64,000 nucleotides of DNA from Bremerella sp. P1. Its GTDB lineage: Bacteria > Planctomycetota > Planctomycetia > Pirellulales > Pirellulaceae. The stretch covers positions 6,721,814 through 6,785,813 of the forward strand of contig NZ_CP118164.1 of assembly GCF_028748185.1 (NCBI RefSeq), given 5' to 3'. Shown here one piece after another: positions 35,538 to 46,345 of the stretch (positions are counted from its first letter, which is position 1; each line of letters opens with the position of its first letter). The position numbers and the translations under genes were made by a program. The notes beneath the pieces were generated by a model. It saw nothing but the letters and a program-made list of their open reading frames with translations, searched no databases and had not been told where the DNA came from.

Positions 35538-35951
35538 TTAAATGCTTAGCTCAAACGCGCCATACGCTCGATACAGCACGAAGAACCAAGCGATTGATGC
35601 AAAGAAGTCGATAAGAAGAAGAATCGAAAGAACCAGCAGAACAAAACCGTAGCGAGTTCCACAATAAATCGACCAGCAAGCGATCACGAACGACACGATT
35701 CCGAGAGCGGCCATGATCGACCTGATGACTACCGCGGCAAGCAAATACCAAGACTGAACATCTTCAACGGAAACCTTGTCGGCGTTGCTTTCTAAGAATT
35801 GATCTCGGATGGAACCAAGCGGAGAACACAGCGGAATAAGCAGTGCCACGGAGGCTACGAACAGGAATGCTCTGCAGAGCTGACCACTACTTTTTGCTTC
35901 GCCCTCGGTGTGGCTTATAGTGTTGAAAGGATAGATAGATCTCTCCTTCAC
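35538..35951 (-). CDS. Small membrane protein of unknown function
   Basis: 137 residues with hydrophobic segments at ~28-45 (AFLFVASVALLIPLCSPLG), ~68-95 (WYLLAAVVIRSIMAALGIVSFVIACW) and ~100-128 (RYGFVLLVLSILLLIDFFASIAWFFVLY). GTG start; the ribosome site is weak. No family recognised and no gene context. Confidence 0.55.
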   Translation of the reverse strand: MKERSIYPFNTISHTEGEAKSSGQLCRAFLFVASVALLIPLCSPLGSIRDQFLESNADKVSVEDVQSWYLLAAVVIRSIMAALGIVSFVIACWSIYCGTRYGFVLLVLSILLLIDFFASIAWFFVLYRAYGAFELSI

Positions 35952-36038
35952 GGGTAGATAACTCGGAGAAGAACGAGGGACTGGAAGGTCTTTTGGATCT
36001 TCAGTATCACTTGGGGGAGAATGAACCTTACCCGACTT

Positions 36039-38057
36039 CTACAGAACCTTCGCCACTACAAACGTAAGATCATCATCCTGCGAGCCAGCTCCGCGGTACC
36101 CCACCAGTGCCTGGCGGATGATTTGGCTGATTTCTTCGGAGGTCTTCTCGGCATTGTCGCGGATCAACTCTTGCAGGCGTTCTTTGCCGAACTGCTCGCC
36201 TGCTTCGTTCATCGTTTCTTCCAGGCCGTCGGTGGTGGCCAGAATGACGGTGCCGGCGTGGATATTGGGCTGCCAGTATTCGGCGTACTCTTCTCCCTCC
36301 ATCAGCCCCAGCGGCAAGCCGCCGCCGTCGAGTTCCGGGAACCGACCGTCCTTGGGGGTATAGATGATCGGAGGCCCGTGTCCGGCCGATGCCCAGCGGA
36401 TGGTATCCTTCTTCGCCGAAAGGGTAAGCAACAGCATCGTCATAAAACGCTCGCCGTTGGTATCGATCACCAGCATCTCGTTCAGGTGATTTAGGAAGTC
36501 AGCCAGTGAGCCTGGCACCGCGCAGCGGCTTCGCAAAATGCCGCGGGCCGTGGCCATCAGCAGGGCCGCGGCCACGCCGTGTCCCATCACGTCGCCGATC
36601 ACCAGCACGGCGGTATCTTCGTCGGTCCCGCCGACGTCGAGGAAGTCGTAATAGTCGCCGCCGGTCTCATCGCAGTACGTGCTGTGGCCGGCAATGTCGA
36701 GCCCTTTGATCTGCGGCGACTCCGAAGGCAACAAGTTTCGCTGCACTTCCATGGCGAGCGAAAGAGACTTTTGCATGCGGAGGCGATCTTGCAGACCCTC
36801 GGCCATCTTGTTGATCTCGGCAGCCAGGTGCGTGTACTCCGGGGCGTGCTGAATATCGAGCCGCGTCTCCAGGTCGCCTTGGCCGATACGCCGGACCGAA
36901 TCCCCGATGTTCGTCAACGGCCGAACCAGCCACTGGGCCGCGATCAGCCCCAGGCCGACCGCCAACACGACGGCCACCAGGCTGATGATCCAGCTACGGG
37001 CAAACTCGGCGTTGATGTCCCCCACAAAGTCGTCTTCCGGCACGATGGTCAGCAGTTGCCAATCAAGACCGACCTCGCGACCTACCTGCGACGCATGCAA
37101 GTAGAAAACCTCGCCGTCGACATTGATATTGGTGCTGACATCGTACTGCGAGTCCTGACTTTCCAGGAAACGGGCCGCGGCCTGAATCTTGGGATTGTCC
37201 GACTCGGTGGCAGGCAGTTGATTTCCTTCGAGCGAAATGATCTTCGTTCCGTCGGAAGTGGCCAGCAGCTTGCGGTCCGAGGTAAGCATGAAGGCCATCC
37301 CGGTCTTACCGATCTTCAACTCGCCCAGGTAACGGGAGAGATCATTCAGCGAGTAATCGGCATCGACGATCCCCATCAACGAGCGATCGGCATGGTAGAG
37401 GGGAATCCCGTACGAAATGCCCAGCGTTGTTTCGACATCGCTGCCGCCACCGACCCATACATACGGATCACTCCAGGTCGGCCGCTTCGCGTCACGCGGC
37501 GTTTCGAACCAGGGACGCGTTTGCAGGCGAAACTCAAACTGGTTGCGCGTGTCTTGCAGGACCTCGCCGTCGCTGTTGAGCTGCCACTCTTCCATCAGTT
37601 CGGAAGACGAGTCGCTCTTGATCGCCCAGTACGTGCTTCCGTCGGCGTAACGGCTAACCCAAACGGTTCGCCCGTCGGCACCACCCCACGAAACCGCGCT
37701 GAGCATATCGAATGTCTTCGACTCGTGCACAAAGGTAGGTCGCCACGCGGCAAGGTCATCCAGCGGCAGGGCCTTCGAGGTGACCAGGTGCTTATTGACC
37801 TGGCAAACCTGAACCGGAATCGAAAGTACGTCGGCGATCTTGTCCGACGTCGTACGATGGATCTCGTCGATGCTTTGCTCGGCCAGCTGCGTGACAGCCT
37901 TTTGCGATTGGCGATTCCACGTCATCGACAACCACACCCCGACAATCAGCACGGGGATGCCGAACAGCAGCGGAGCGAGAACTCGAATAGGAAGACGTTT
38001 AACAGACAAGATCTCTATTCCATCAGAGGAAGTAAAGCAGCGAACCGCAGCTTTCAT
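36039..38057 (-). CDS. SpoIIE-type serine phosphatase with Cache sensor and HAMP
   Basis: About 672 residues from ATG 38057 (a GTG at 38087 is possible). A transmembrane helix (LAPLLFGIPVLIVGVWLSM, ~25-43) is followed by a ~290-residue periplasmic Cache-type sensor (PLYHADRSLMGIVDADYSLNDLSRYL, KTGMAFMLTSDRKLLA). A second helix (WIISLVAVVLAVGLGLIAAQW) leads into a HAMP domain (RPLTNIGDSVRRIGQGDLETRL). The PP2C/SpoIIE domain shows the metal-binding GGDYYDFLDV, GDVMGHGVAAALLM, TTDGLEETMN and DDLTFVVAKV. It dephosphorylates an anti-anti-sigma factor or similar protein in response to an external ligand; no partner is encoded next to it. Confidence 0.93.
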   Translation of the reverse strand: MKAAVRCFTSSDGIEILSVKRLPIRVLAPLLFGIPVLIVGVWLSMTWNRQSQKAVTQLAEQSIDEIHRTTSDKIADVLSIPVQVCQVNKHLVTSKALPLDDLAAWRPTFVHESKTFDMLSAVSWGGADGRTVWVSRYADGSTYWAIKSDSSSELMEEWQLNSDGEVLQDTRNQFEFRLQTRPWFETPRDAKRPTWSDPYVWVGGGSDVETTLGISYGIPLYHADRSLMGIVDADYSLNDLSRYLGELKIGKTGMAFMLTSDRKLLATSDGTKIISLEGNQLPATESDNPKIQAAARFLESQDSQYDVSTNINVDGEVFYLHASQVGREVGLDWQLLTIVPEDDFVGDINAEFARSWIISLVAVVLAVGLGLIAAQWLVRPLTNIGDSVRRIGQGDLETRLDIQHAPEYTHLAAEINKMAEGLQDRLRMQKSLSLAMEVQRNLLPSESPQIKGLDIAGHSTYCDETGGDYYDFLDVGGTDEDTAVLVIGDVMGHGVAAALLMATARGILRSRCAVPGSLADFLNHLNEMLVIDTNGERFMTMLLLTLSAKKDTIRWASAGHGPPIIYTPKDGRFPELDGGGLPLGLMEGEEYAEYWQPNIHAGTVILATTDGLEETMNEAGEQFGKERLQELIRDNAEKTSEEISQIIRQALVGYRGAGSQDDDLTFVVAKVL

Positions 38058-38249
38058 GATAACGCATCCGATGGGCCCACGCGCCACCTGTCAGCATACG
38101 TACCGAAAGTCGATGTAAAAGAAGGGGAGGGGGCGACCACGGATGTTCACAAATTGGCAAATGCCAGCGTTCGCAGCTGGCGAAACCCTCACCCTAGCCC
38201 TCTTCCTGCGAAGGAGAGGGAATAAGAGAAGTGAATTACTCGACTTTGT

Positions 38250-39776
38250 TTACATCACCGCGAAGTAGTTATCGACCGCGCCGTCGAAGTGTTCCCTGGT
38301 TAGTTCCAGCGGGGCATTCTCGTAGAGACACATATTGCGAACCTGCATCAGAAGGTCGCGCGGCTGGCAACAGCGGAACGGACGATTGACCTTTTTGTAG
38401 TGCGTTTCGATCAAGTAATCGATTGCCGGCTCGTTGATGGTGAAGCCCATCAGCGGACACATGATGTCGAACAACTGGCGGAACTCTTGTTCCGTCGGGT
38501 CGATCACTTCGATCTTGTACGGAATACGACGCAGAAACGCGTCGTCGCACAGGTCGCGTGGTTCAAGGTTGGTCGAGAACACAATCAGCTGATCGAACGG
38601 CACTTGAATCTTCTTACCGCCCCGCATGTTCAAAAAGTCGTATCGCTTTTCCAGGGGCACGATCCAGCGGTTGAGTAGCTCGTCGGTGCTCATACGTTGA
38701 CGACCAAAGTCGTCGATCACCAGCGTGCCGCAGTTGCTTTTGAGCTGCAACGGAGCTTCGCTGACACCGGTCGCTTGAATGGTGCTGATTTCCAGGTTGT
38801 CCATGGTGAGTTCACCACCGACGATAATCGTGGGACGCTTGATCCGCACCCAGCGGCGATCGATACGATGCTGCTGCATGATGCCTGGCCCATCTTCCAG
38901 CGGCACTTCGTCATGCACGGCCGGATCGAACACGCGGAGGATCTCGCCATCGATCCCGATCGCGCGAGGAACCCAGATGTACTTACCAAACGCACGAGTA
39001 ACGCGTTCGGCAATACTCGTCTTACCGTTACCCGGGGCACCGAACAGGAACAGACCGCGACCACTGTTAATCGCCGGACCAAGCCGACGGAACATGGCCT
39101 TGTTGATCAACAGATCCTCAAAGGCGGTCTCGAGCGCTTCAACACTGGGGGACTGGCCTTCCAGCGACTGGGCACGGACACTGGCCACATAATCGTTGAG
39201 CGAGACCGGGGCCGAGCCGTAGTAAGTGCAATGTTCGTTGTAACGACGAGCCCGTTCGCGACCGAGATCGGTCAGAAAGTAAACGTAGTCGCCGGCTTGA
39301 GCGGTGTCTTTGTAGACGACCAATTGGTCGTACTTCATCTTTCGCAGCGATTCGTCCATCAGCAAAAACGGAATGGACAGCTGGCCGGCGATCACGCGAC
39401 CTGATGCTTCACCGGCGGTCAGCAGGTACTTCAGGCACAGCGCTTCGACGTCGGTTGCGGTTAGATGCGCTTCGCGGAGCGACTCGGGCTCGCGCGGGTA
39501 GAACGGCATGTCGCCATCCTCTTGCAGTTCGAACGAACTCTCTTTCGACGTTTCAGCATCCTGGGCAGCTTCGGCGAACGCACCTTCGTCGTCCGAACCC
39601 TGGGTGGTCATGCTGTTGATTCGAGAGATCATCTCTTCGAGAGACTTATCACTGGAATCTTGCAGGTCTTCCTCAGGCGAAGCGGCTTCTACCAATTGCC
39701 AGGGATCAACGTCCCCGGATTCTGCCGCATCGTTACCAGCCAGTTGGGACAACAGATCTTTGAGCGGGTCGGACAT
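38250..39776 (-). CDS. AAA family ATPase
   Basis: 508 residues from ATG 39776; the longer frame to 39863 lacks a good start. Residues 1-100 are acidic and low-complexity ([19 protein letters not shown]). A winged-helix-like part follows at ~110-200 ([43 protein letters not shown]). The ATPase has Walker [12 protein letters not shown], Walker [10 protein letters not shown], a sensor-like [12 protein letters not shown] and an arginine finger candidate in [12 protein letters not shown]. The type is common in planctomycetes and resembles MoxR-like ATPases with a DNA-binding-like N-terminus. It is divergent from the aconitase gene. Confidence 0.88.
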   Translation of the reverse strand: MSDPLKDLLSQLAGNDAAESGDVDPWQLVEAASPEEDLQDSSDKSLEEMISRINSMTTQGSDDEGAFAEAAQDAETSKESSFELQEDGDMPFYPREPESLREAHLTATDVEALCLKYLLTAGEASGRVIAGQLSIPFLLMDESLRKMKYDQLVVYKDTAQAGDYVYFLTDLGRERARRYNEHCTYYGSAPVSLNDYVASVRAQSLEGQSPSVEALETAFEDLLINKAMFRRLGPAINSGRGLFLFGAPGNGKTSIAERVTRAFGKYIWVPRAIGIDGEILRVFDPAVHDEVPLEDGPGIMQQHRIDRRWVRIKRPTIIVGGELTMDNLEISTIQATGVSEAPLQLKSNCGTLVIDDFGRQRMSTDELLNRWIVPLEKRYDFLNMRGGKKIQVPFDQLIVFSTNLEPRDLCDDAFLRRIPYKIEVIDPTEQEFRQLFDIMCPLMGFTINEPAIDYLIETHYKKVNRPFRCCQPRDLLMQVRNMCLYENAPLELTREHFDGAVDNYFAVM

Positions 39777-40053
39777 AGGTAACTTCTTCGTCGCGCGAGC
39801 ACTGCCAGAGAGGTAGGGAAAAGACGTTCGAGAAAAGCCTAGGTCACGTACGGAAAGAATCAACTTCCTTTGTCGTCAAGGTCCGTCCAGACCTCATAAT
39901 CCCACCTACGGTTACCGTTTTGCCGCAGATCGGTGTTCAAAGACCCCCAAAACGCCACAAAGTTCCCTGGAAGACAACGCCCCGACGTTTCGCTAAAATT
40001 GTGAGCATCTACCGATATGCCTCTATAGATACGCTTTAGAAAGAACGAGTACG

Positions 40054-42765
40054 ATGACCGCAAAGTTCGATCCGTTCGGCGCTCGCGACGTGTTTTCTAC
40101 CTCGGAAGGGGACCTGGGGATCTACCGGATTCGCAAGCTTCAGGAAGCCGGCCTGGGAGACATTGATAAGCTTCCTTTCTCGATCCGCGTTCTACTGGAA
40201 TCCGTGCTGCGTAATTGCGACGGCTATATCGTCTCGGAAGACGACGTGAAGACGCTGGCCGGTTGGAAGGCTGAGAGCCCAGCTCCGAGCGAAATCCCGT
40301 TTATGCCAGCTCGCGTGGTCCTGCAGGACTTCACCGGCGTGCCGTGCGTGGTCGATCTGGCCGCCATGCGAAGCGCCATGCAACGTCTGGGCGGCGACCC
40401 TGCCAAAATCAATCCCCTCATTCCGGTCGACCTGGTGATCGACCACTCGGTGCAGGTCGATAAGTTCGGCACCGAGCAGGCCCTCGACGAGAACGTGGCC
40501 CTCGAATTCAAGCGAAACAAAGAACGCTACGAATTTCTGCGTTGGGGTCAGAAGTCGCTGAAGAACTTCCAAGCCATTCCACCGAACGTCGGGATCGTCC
40601 ACCAGGTGAACCTCGAGTACCTGGCAAAGGGCGTCTTCGTTCGTGAAGACGAAAAGGGTAAGGTCTGCCTGCCAGACTCGCTGGTGGGTACCGATAGCCA
40701 TACCACCATGATCAACGGCCTGGGCGTTGTTGGTTGGGGTGTGGGTGGTATCGAGGCCGAAGCGGTCATGCTGGGTCAGCCGATCTACATGCTCACGCCG
40801 CAGGTGGTTGGCTTCGAGCTGACCGGCAAGCTCGGCCCTGGCGTCACCGCGACCGACATGGTGCTGACCATTACCGAGATCCTGCGTAAGCAAGGGGTCG
40901 TCGGTAAGTTCGTCGAATTCTTCGGTCCTGGCGTCTCGCACATGAGCCTGGCCGACCGAGCGACCATCGCTAATATGGCTCCTGAATATGGTGCCACAAT
41001 GGGCTTCTTCCCGGTCGACTCCGAAACGCTGAACTACATGCGTCGTACCGGCCGTACCGATGCCGAAGTCGAACGCGTGGAACGTTACACGAAGGAACAA
41101 GGCCTGTTCCGTACCGACGACATGACGCCTAGCTACACGTCGCTGGTTCGCCTGGACCTGTCGACCGTCGAGCCATCGCTGGCCGGTCCGAAGCGTCCGC
41201 AAGACCGCGTGCCGCTGGCGAGCATGCAGTCCGAATTCAAGAAGTCGCTGGTCACTTCCCCCAACGAACGTGGTTTCGGCCTCGGCGAAGGGGACCTGGC
41301 TCGCACGGCCACTGTCGAAGACAACGGCAAGTCGGCCGACATCGGTCACGGTGCCGTCGTCATTGCGGCCATCACCAGTTGCACCAACACCAGCAACCCT
41401 AGCGTGATGCTGGCCGCTGGCCTCTTGGCGAAGAAGGCCGTCGAAAAGGGTCTGGCGGTTAAGCCATACGTGAAGACCAGCCTCGCGCCTGGTTCCCGCG
41501 TGGTGACCGACTACCTGAACAAAGCCGAACTGATGGACGACCTCGAGAAGCTCGGCTTCAACCTGGTTGGCTACGGCTGCACCACGTGCATCGGTAACAG
41601 CGGTCCGCTGCCGGAACCGGTTGCCGCTGCCGTCACCAAGGGCTCGCTCGTGGCTTCCGCCGTGCTCAGCGGTAACCGTAACTTCGAAGGTCGTGTGAAC
41701 CCGCACGTCAAAGCGAACTACCTGGCCAGCCCACCGCTGGTCGTGGCGTACGCGTTGGCCGGCACGGTCGACATCGACCTGGACAACGACCCGATCGGCA
41801 CCACCGCCGACGGAGAAGCGGTCTACCTGAAGGACATCTGGCCATCCAACGAAGAGATTGCCGAAACGGTCGAAAAGGCGATCACGCCAGAGATGTTCCG
41901 CGAACGTTACAACAGCGCTTACGAGTCGAATCCAAACTGGAACGCGATCAGCGTGGCCGACTCGGAACTGTACACGTGGGACGGCAGCAGCACCTACATT
42001 CAAGAGCCACCTTTCCTGGACGACGTCAAGGAATCGGTCGACCCAATCGAGTCGATCACCGGTGCTCGCGTGTTGGCGCTCTTGGGTGATTCGGTCACGA
42101 CCGACCACATCTCGCCTGCAGGTGCAATCGCCAAGGACAGCCCAGCTGGCAAGTACCTGATGGAAAATGGCGTCGACCCGGTCGACTTCAACAGCTATGG
42201 TTCCCGCCGTGGTAACGACCGCGTTATGCATCGTGGTACGTTCGCCAACATTCGTATCCGTAACCGCCTGACTCCTGAAAAGGAAGGTGGCTGGACGAAG
42301 TGCTTCAAGACCGGTGAAACGATGCCGATCTTCGATGCTGCCGAGATCTACAAGGAAGATGCCACGCCGCTGGTAGTGATCGCCGGTAAAGAATACGGCA
42401 CCGGCAGCTCGCGTGACTGGGCCGCCAAGGGCACGTTCATGCTGGGCGTCAAAGCGGTCATCGCTTCCAGCTTCGAACGTATCCACCGCAGCAACCTGAT
42501 CGGGATGGGCGTGTTGCCGCTGGAATTCCCCAACGACGCTTCGTGGGAATCGCTCGGCCTGACCGGCGAAGAGACCTACGACATTTACCTGCCGGAAGAT
42601 CTCAAGCCGCTGCAGAAGGTCACCGTTTCGGCCAAGAGCGCTGACGGCGAAGTCACCACCTTCGACGCCACGGTCCGCATCGACACGCCAGTGGAACTCG
42701 ATTACTACCGCAACGGTGGTATCCTCCAAACGGTGCTGTTGAAGCTGCTGCAGGAATCGAAGTAA
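40054..42765 (+). CDS. acnA: Aconitate hydratase
   Basis: 903 residues, AcnA/IRP1 type. Interconverts citrate and isocitrate in the TCA cycle. The [4Fe-4S] ligands are Cys443 (SCTNTSNPS), Cys509 and Cys512 ([11 protein letters not shown]). Other signatures are [56 protein letters not shown], and in the swivelling domain [21 protein letters not shown] and [16 protein letters not shown], which holds the substrate-binding Ser-Arg pair. The codon use is strongly biased, as expected of a highly expressed gene. Followed by an intrinsic terminator. Confidence 0.98.
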   Translation: MTAKFDPFGARDVFSTSEGDLGIYRIRKLQEAGLGDIDKLPFSIRVLLESVLRNCDGYIVSEDDVKTLAGWKAESPAPSEIPFMPARVVLQDFTGVPCVVDLAAMRSAMQRLGGDPAKINPLIPVDLVIDHSVQVDKFGTEQALDENVALEFKRNKERYEFLRWGQKSLKNFQAIPPNVGIVHQVNLEYLAKGVFVREDEKGKVCLPDSLVGTDSHTTMINGLGVVGWGVGGIEAEAVMLGQPIYMLTPQVVGFELTGKLGPGVTATDMVLTITEILRKQGVVGKFVEFFGPGVSHMSLADRATIANMAPEYGATMGFFPVDSETLNYMRRTGRTDAEVERVERYTKEQGLFRTDDMTPSYTSLVRLDLSTVEPSLAGPKRPQDRVPLASMQSEFKKSLVTSPNERGFGLGEGDLARTATVEDNGKSADIGHGAVVIAAITSCTNTSNPSVMLAAGLLAKKAVEKGLAVKPYVKTSLAPGSRVVTDYLNKAELMDDLEKLGFNLVGYGCTTCIGNSGPLPEPVAAAVTKGSLVASAVLSGNRNFEGRVNPHVKANYLASPPLVVAYALAGTVDIDLDNDPIGTTADGEAVYLKDIWPSNEEIAETVEKAITPEMFRERYNSAYESNPNWNAISVADSELYTWDGSSTYIQEPPFLDDVKESVDPIESITGARVLALLGDSVTTDHISPAGAIAKDSPAGKYLMENGVDPVDFNSYGSRRGNDRVMHRGTFANIRIRNRLTPEKEGGWTKCFKTGETMPIFDAAEIYKEDATPLVVIAGKEYGTGSSRDWAAKGTFMLGVKAVIASSFERIHRSNLIGMGVLPLEFPNDASWESLGLTGEETYDIYLPEDLKPLQKVTVSAKSADGEVTTFDATVRIDTPVELDYYRNGGILQTVLLKLLQESK

Positions 42766-42794
42766 AGCCGAGTTGTCTCGGACGAAATAAGTTC

Positions 42795-42830
42795 ACGCCC
42801 TGGAAGAACGCTTCCAGGGCGTTTTCTTTT
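42795..42830 (+). terminator. Rho-independent terminator after acnA
   Basis: ACGCCCTGGAAG and CTTCCAGGGCGT pair perfectly over 12 bp around an AACG tetraloop, followed by TTTCTTTT. It begins 30 bases after the aconitase stop codon. Confidence 0.96.
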
Positions 42831-43066
42831 CTTGCCGATGCAGGGGCTATCCGCGCTCGATCAACCTGGTTCCGCGCATATCTGTATACACGACGATCAA
42901 ATTCTCTTCTCTTCGTGCTACTGGGGCTTCTTTCTCATCCGTTCTTCTGGAAAACAGCCAGCCGGAAGATTATCGTGATACCAATTCATCCCTAAGTCTT
43001 GGCTGCCTGAATTGTCGAGCGACCATTCCCCACCAGGGCAGCGTTCCTTCTGCCAAAGGAAACCTC
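42831..43066. promoter_or_regulatory. Promoter region of the FAD-dependent oxidoreductase gene
   Basis: About 235 bases between the acnA terminator and the next start. AGGAAA precedes the ATG at 43067. No -35/-10 pair stands out, and no repeat is seen. Confidence 0.35.
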
Positions 43067-44962
43067 ATGCGACGTGTTGTTTGTACTCTTGCCCTTCTGC
43101 TTGTCGCCGCCGCTGGTGCGACTTCTCAGGCCGAAACGATCGAGACCGACGTTTGCGTTTACACCGCAACCCCGTCCGGTATCCTGGCGGCCATCGCGGT
43201 GAAGAAGGCCGGCAAAGACGTCGTGATCGTCGAGCCAGGCCGCTGGGTTGGTGGCATGCTTGGGGCAGGCCTCAAGCCGATGCAGGACTGCCCGAACTAC
43301 AACGCCACCGGCGGCATGACCAAACCGCTGCTGAAAAGCTTGGGACATGGACCTGGCATCCCCGATGGCATGGTGATCGTCCCGGCCATTCGCCAGGACT
43401 TTCAGCATCTATTGGACGAGCACGAGATTAAGGTTATCCACGAACACCGCGTCGCCTCGTGCACAACAAGCGATTCCGCAATTCAGTCTGCTACGTTCGA
43501 CCTGGCGCCTTTCGATAAGCTGGGCTGCCCACCGGTCGAGCCAACCAAGCCAGGCAACCTGCAGGTCAGCGCCCAGATCTTCATCGATGCCAGCTACGAA
43601 GGGGATCTCCTCGCGGCGGCTGGGTGCTCGTATCGCACCGGCCGTGAGTCGGTTGAGCAGTTCGACGAAGAGGCCGCTGGCGTGCGGGTGCCGGTCGTGA
43701 AGACGCCCATCGATCCCTACGTGACGCCAGGTGATCCCAACAGTGGCCTATTGAATTTGCTGCAAGTCGATCATGGCAAACCGGTCGGCTCGGCAGACGA
43801 GTACACCCAGGCCTACAACTACCGCTACTACACGACCAACAAACCCGAGCATCGCCTGCCGATCGAAGCCCCGGAAGGGTACTCAGCCCAAGACTACGAA
43901 CTGGTCGGGCGTTACGTCGCCTACCTGACCGAAACGATCGAAGACCAGGAAGCCCTTCGCAAGAAGCTGATTGGAATCTGTCCTGGGTGGAAGAACTCTG
44001 GCGAATGGAACTACCAGCGTGACTCGCTGATCACCATGGCTCCGCTGGGCATCAGCCAAGACTATGCCAGCGGCGATGCCGCCACCAAGGCCCGCGTCTG
44101 GAAGGCCCATCAGAATTACCTGCGTGGGCTGTACCAGTTCATGCGAACCGACGAGCGCATTCCCGATTGGTACCGAGAAGAAGTCGGTCAGCTCGGTCTC
44201 GATGGTCGCTATCATGAAGAGACCGGCGGCTGGCCGCATCAACTCTACATTCGCGTCTCGCGCCGCCTGAAAGCGGAATACACGATCACCGCCCACGATG
44301 TCTACAACCGCACCCAGGTAGACGTACCGGTGGGCCTCGCCCAGTACGGGATCGACACTTATCCCTCGCGGCGGATCGTGATTCAGGAAGAGGGCAAGAC
44401 CTTGGTCGCCAACGAAGGAAACATGTTCGTCGGCGGCAACCGCGGCCCGACCAACGTTCCCTACGCCGTCCCTTATGCAGCGATCACGCCCAAACAGGCC
44501 GAGTGCACGAACCTGCTGGTGCCGGTTTGCTTTTCCGCAACCCACTTAGGCTACGCATCGGCACGCATGGAGCCGGTCTTCATGATCTGCGGCGAGTCCG
44601 CCGGTATCGCCGCCGTGCAGGCCATCGAGGAGAACGTCCCTGTCCAGGACATCAACAAGCCGAAGTACTTGGCCGCCTTGGAAAGGGCAGGGCAGAAGCT
44701 TACCTGGGACCCAGCCGTCGACACCCCAACCCGCCCGGCCGCGAACCGGCTCGACTACGCCCGCCTCTTGAAAGAGTGCGACGAGAACAACGACAAGCTG
44801 GTCAGCCAGGCCGAATGGAACGCCGGCAAGAGCGGCTGGGAGTTCCTCTTCCTGTTCATCGACAACGACAAGAACGGGCAGATCGACGAGAAGGAATACG
44901 ACCAGTTCCAGCAGTTCAAGAAACAGCACCCCGACTGGGCCGAGCGGGTCCGAAAGTCGTAG
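43067..44962 (+). CDS. Exported FAD-dependent oxidoreductase with C-terminal EF-hands
   Basis: 631 residues. Signal peptide MRRVVCTLALLLVAAAGATSQA, then an FAD-binding fold (PF12831 type): TDVCVYTATPSGILAAIAVKKAGKDVVIVEP in place of the classic GxGxxG, GRWVGGMLGAG, IFIDASYEGDLLAAAGCSY with the family's ASYEGDL motif, and LVPVCFSATHLGYASARMEP near the end. The last ~70 residues hold two EF-hand loops (DENNDKLVSQAE and DNDKNGQIDEKE), a calcium-binding addition. Role: probably oxidation of a sugar or related polymer component outside the cytoplasm. The stop is only 28 bases from the integrase remnant. Confidence 0.9.
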   Translation: MRRVVCTLALLLVAAAGATSQAETIETDVCVYTATPSGILAAIAVKKAGKDVVIVEPGRWVGGMLGAGLKPMQDCPNYNATGGMTKPLLKSLGHGPGIPDGMVIVPAIRQDFQHLLDEHEIKVIHEHRVASCTTSDSAIQSATFDLAPFDKLGCPPVEPTKPGNLQVSAQIFIDASYEGDLLAAAGCSYRTGRESVEQFDEEAAGVRVPVVKTPIDPYVTPGDPNSGLLNLLQVDHGKPVGSADEYTQAYNYRYYTTNKPEHRLPIEAPEGYSAQDYELVGRYVAYLTETIEDQEALRKKLIGICPGWKNSGEWNYQRDSLITMAPLGISQDYASGDAATKARVWKAHQNYLRGLYQFMRTDERIPDWYREEVGQLGLDGRYHEETGGWPHQLYIRVSRRLKAEYTITAHDVYNRTQVDVPVGLAQYGIDTYPSRRIVIQEEGKTLVANEGNMFVGGNRGPTNVPYAVPYAAITPKQAECTNLLVPVCFSATHLGYASARMEPVFMICGESAGIAAVQAIEENVPVQDINKPKYLAALERAGQKLTWDPAVDTPTRPAANRLDYARLLKECDENNDKLVSQAEWNAGKSGWEFLFLFIDNDKNGQIDEKEYDQFQQFKKQHPDWAERVRKS

Positions 44963-44990
44963 CATCTACCTTGTCTCCGGGTCTGTTAAC

Positions 44991-45179
44991 GAGACGAAGA
45001 CACTGTGTCACTTGTTCGCAACCCCTCTGATCGAGGCGGGCTAAGACATCCGCACGGTACAGGAACTCCTTGGTCACAGAGACGTTCGCACGACAATGAT
45101 CTACACACACGTCTTGAACCGAGGCGGCCGTGGCGTCCGCAGCCCGGCTGACGGTCTGACTCGTGGTCACGGTGAGTGA
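44991..45179 (+). pseudogene. intI: Remnant of integron integrase (tyrosine recombinase), C-terminus only
   Basis: No start codon; the frame reads ETKTLCHLFATPLIEAG, stop (TAA 45042-45044), then [20 protein letters not shown] and [18 protein letters not shown]. This is the C-terminal end of integron integrases (the family pattern is [48 protein letters not shown]). The box II His of LLGH and the catalytic Tyr of TTMIYTHVL are present, but everything before the box II arginine is missing and the in-frame stop breaks the rest. It is oriented toward the cassette genes that follow, the arrangement known from planctomycete and Treponema integrons. The call rests on the motif and is strong despite the shortness. 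Confidence 0.9.
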
Positions 45180-45266
45180 TATGATGAAACATCCTATCAC
45201 GCAGCGAACGTCTTGAAAAAGATGCAACCACCGAGTACGAATAGACTTGCAACGATTGGCGTCCCG

Positions 45267-45329
45267 CAAGTTAGGCTGACAAGGTTGCAGCCTACACGTG
45301 ATACGCTGATCATCCTATAAACAAGTTAT
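45267..45329 (+). repeat. Leader repeat copy A (attI-like or cassette leader)
   Basis: Between the integrase remnant and the first cassette gene. It contains TAGGCTG...CAGCCTA as a 7-bp hairpin and ends CTATAAACAAGTTA, 22 bases before the ATG at 45351. A diverged copy stands at 48828-48890 before another cassette gene. GTTAGGC and GTTATGCC inside resemble recombination core sites. Confidence 0.6.
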
Positions 45330-45350
45330 GCCGTAACTATCGATGCCGCT

Positions 45351-46322
45351 ATGAGCACTCCCTCGAAGAATTACTCCGGCACGTGGACGACTAATTACCC
45401 AAGCGGGCGCGTTGCGGAGGAAACAGAGTATCGACGAGGGAAGTGGCACGGATCTCGGATCACACGATATGACAACTCCGAAAACTCGCTGAAGGCCGAA
45501 GAGTATTGGAACAGCAATAAGCGAAGCGGTGATTGGAAGACTTGGTTCGAAACACCGCCCAACCAACTCCGCTCCACAGCATCATGGAAAAACGGTTTGC
45601 CCAATGGCACAACCACTCACTGGCACGCAAACGGCAAGAAGAAAAGTGAATGCCAGTATTCGAACGGGATCCATGTCGGTGATCACCAGCATTGGAATGA
45701 TGCAGGGCTGATCATAAAGATTGAGCACTGGCAGTCTGGCAACATCACATCCGTAGAGCACTTCCAGAACGAAGAGGTCACTCAAGTCGACATTTACAAG
45801 CACAACGAAGTCGTAAAGGTCCAACACTTGAAAGATGGAGTCGTGTGTCAAGAGGAAGATCCGCGGCAACGAGATGAACTGGCGTGCCAACTGACAATTG
45901 TCGGTGTCTATCCGGTGGTCCCAACGGCGGAGTCCATCGCACAGGCAGCCCAATACCACAAGTATGAGCACCTTCTTGACGCGAATGGATCGTTCCAAGA
46001 ACCCATCGTATGGGCCAATAACAATGATCTATGTTTGGTCGAAGTTCAGATCGACGGCGATTTTTCGCCAAGGGCTTTGATCCGTTCAATCGGTGCAAAT
46101 GATCAAGCGCCGTATCTGGAGTTTTACATTGATGCGGCTGGCACAACGCTCATTTCAGAGTCTGTGGCGGTCTCGACACCGAAACGCCGCGTCTGTTTTT
46201 TCCTTCACTTCTTGGCGGACAACGTAGTCATCAAGTCAGGAAACGATTCGTTGAATACTCCCGCTCGTGGTCCGGTTCCCGAGCGTCTAGCTTCGTTCGT
46301 ACATTATGTGCCTGTAGACTGA
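45351..46322 (+). CDS. YwqK/MORN-like repeat protein, cassette gene
   Basis: 323 residues, soluble. Residues ~10-165 are six to seven repeats of the type W..NG...G....W...G (TWTTNYPSGRVAEETEYRRGKWHG, ASWKNGLPNGTTTHWHANGKKKSEC, YSNGIHVGDHQHW), as in MORN and YwqK-type proteins. The C-terminal half (~175-320) is a separate domain of unknown function (LTIVGVYPVVPTAESIAQAAQ). No signal peptide. The first gene after the integrase remnant, followed by an attC-like site. Confidence 0.75.
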   Translation: MSTPSKNYSGTWTTNYPSGRVAEETEYRRGKWHGSRITRYDNSENSLKAEEYWNSNKRSGDWKTWFETPPNQLRSTASWKNGLPNGTTTHWHANGKKKSECQYSNGIHVGDHQHWNDAGLIIKIEHWQSGNITSVEHFQNEEVTQVDIYKHNEVVKVQHLKDGVVCQEEDPRQRDELACQLTIVGVYPVVPTAESIAQAAQYHKYEHLLDANGSFQEPIVWANNNDLCLVEVQIDGDFSPRALIRSIGANDQAPYLEFYIDAAGTTLISESVAVSTPKRRVCFFLHFLADNVVIKSGNDSLNTPARGPVPERLASFVHYVPVD

Positions 46323-46345
46323 TGGTGCCGTGCACCCAATTCACG

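Noticed and set aside
36579-38225. 548-codon plus-strand frame opposite the phosphatase gene
   Set aside because: It is antisense to a SpoIIE/HAMP/Cache protein with complete motifs; the frame runs on past it only because the third codon positions are GC-rich.
39998-40035. TTGTGA-TATAGA promoter before acnA
   Set aside because: The spacer is 19 bases and the -35 match is poor; not convincing enough to list.
40192-42729. Very long open frame antisense to aconitase (845 codons)
   Set aside because: It is the mirror of the strongly biased codon use of acnA; the translation is rich in His, Arg and Val without domain structure and has no ribosome site.
45285-45330. TTGCAG and TATAAA in leader repeat A as a promoter
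   Set aside because: Spacing is about 25 bases in copy A and 26 in copy B, too long for a sigma-70 promoter.
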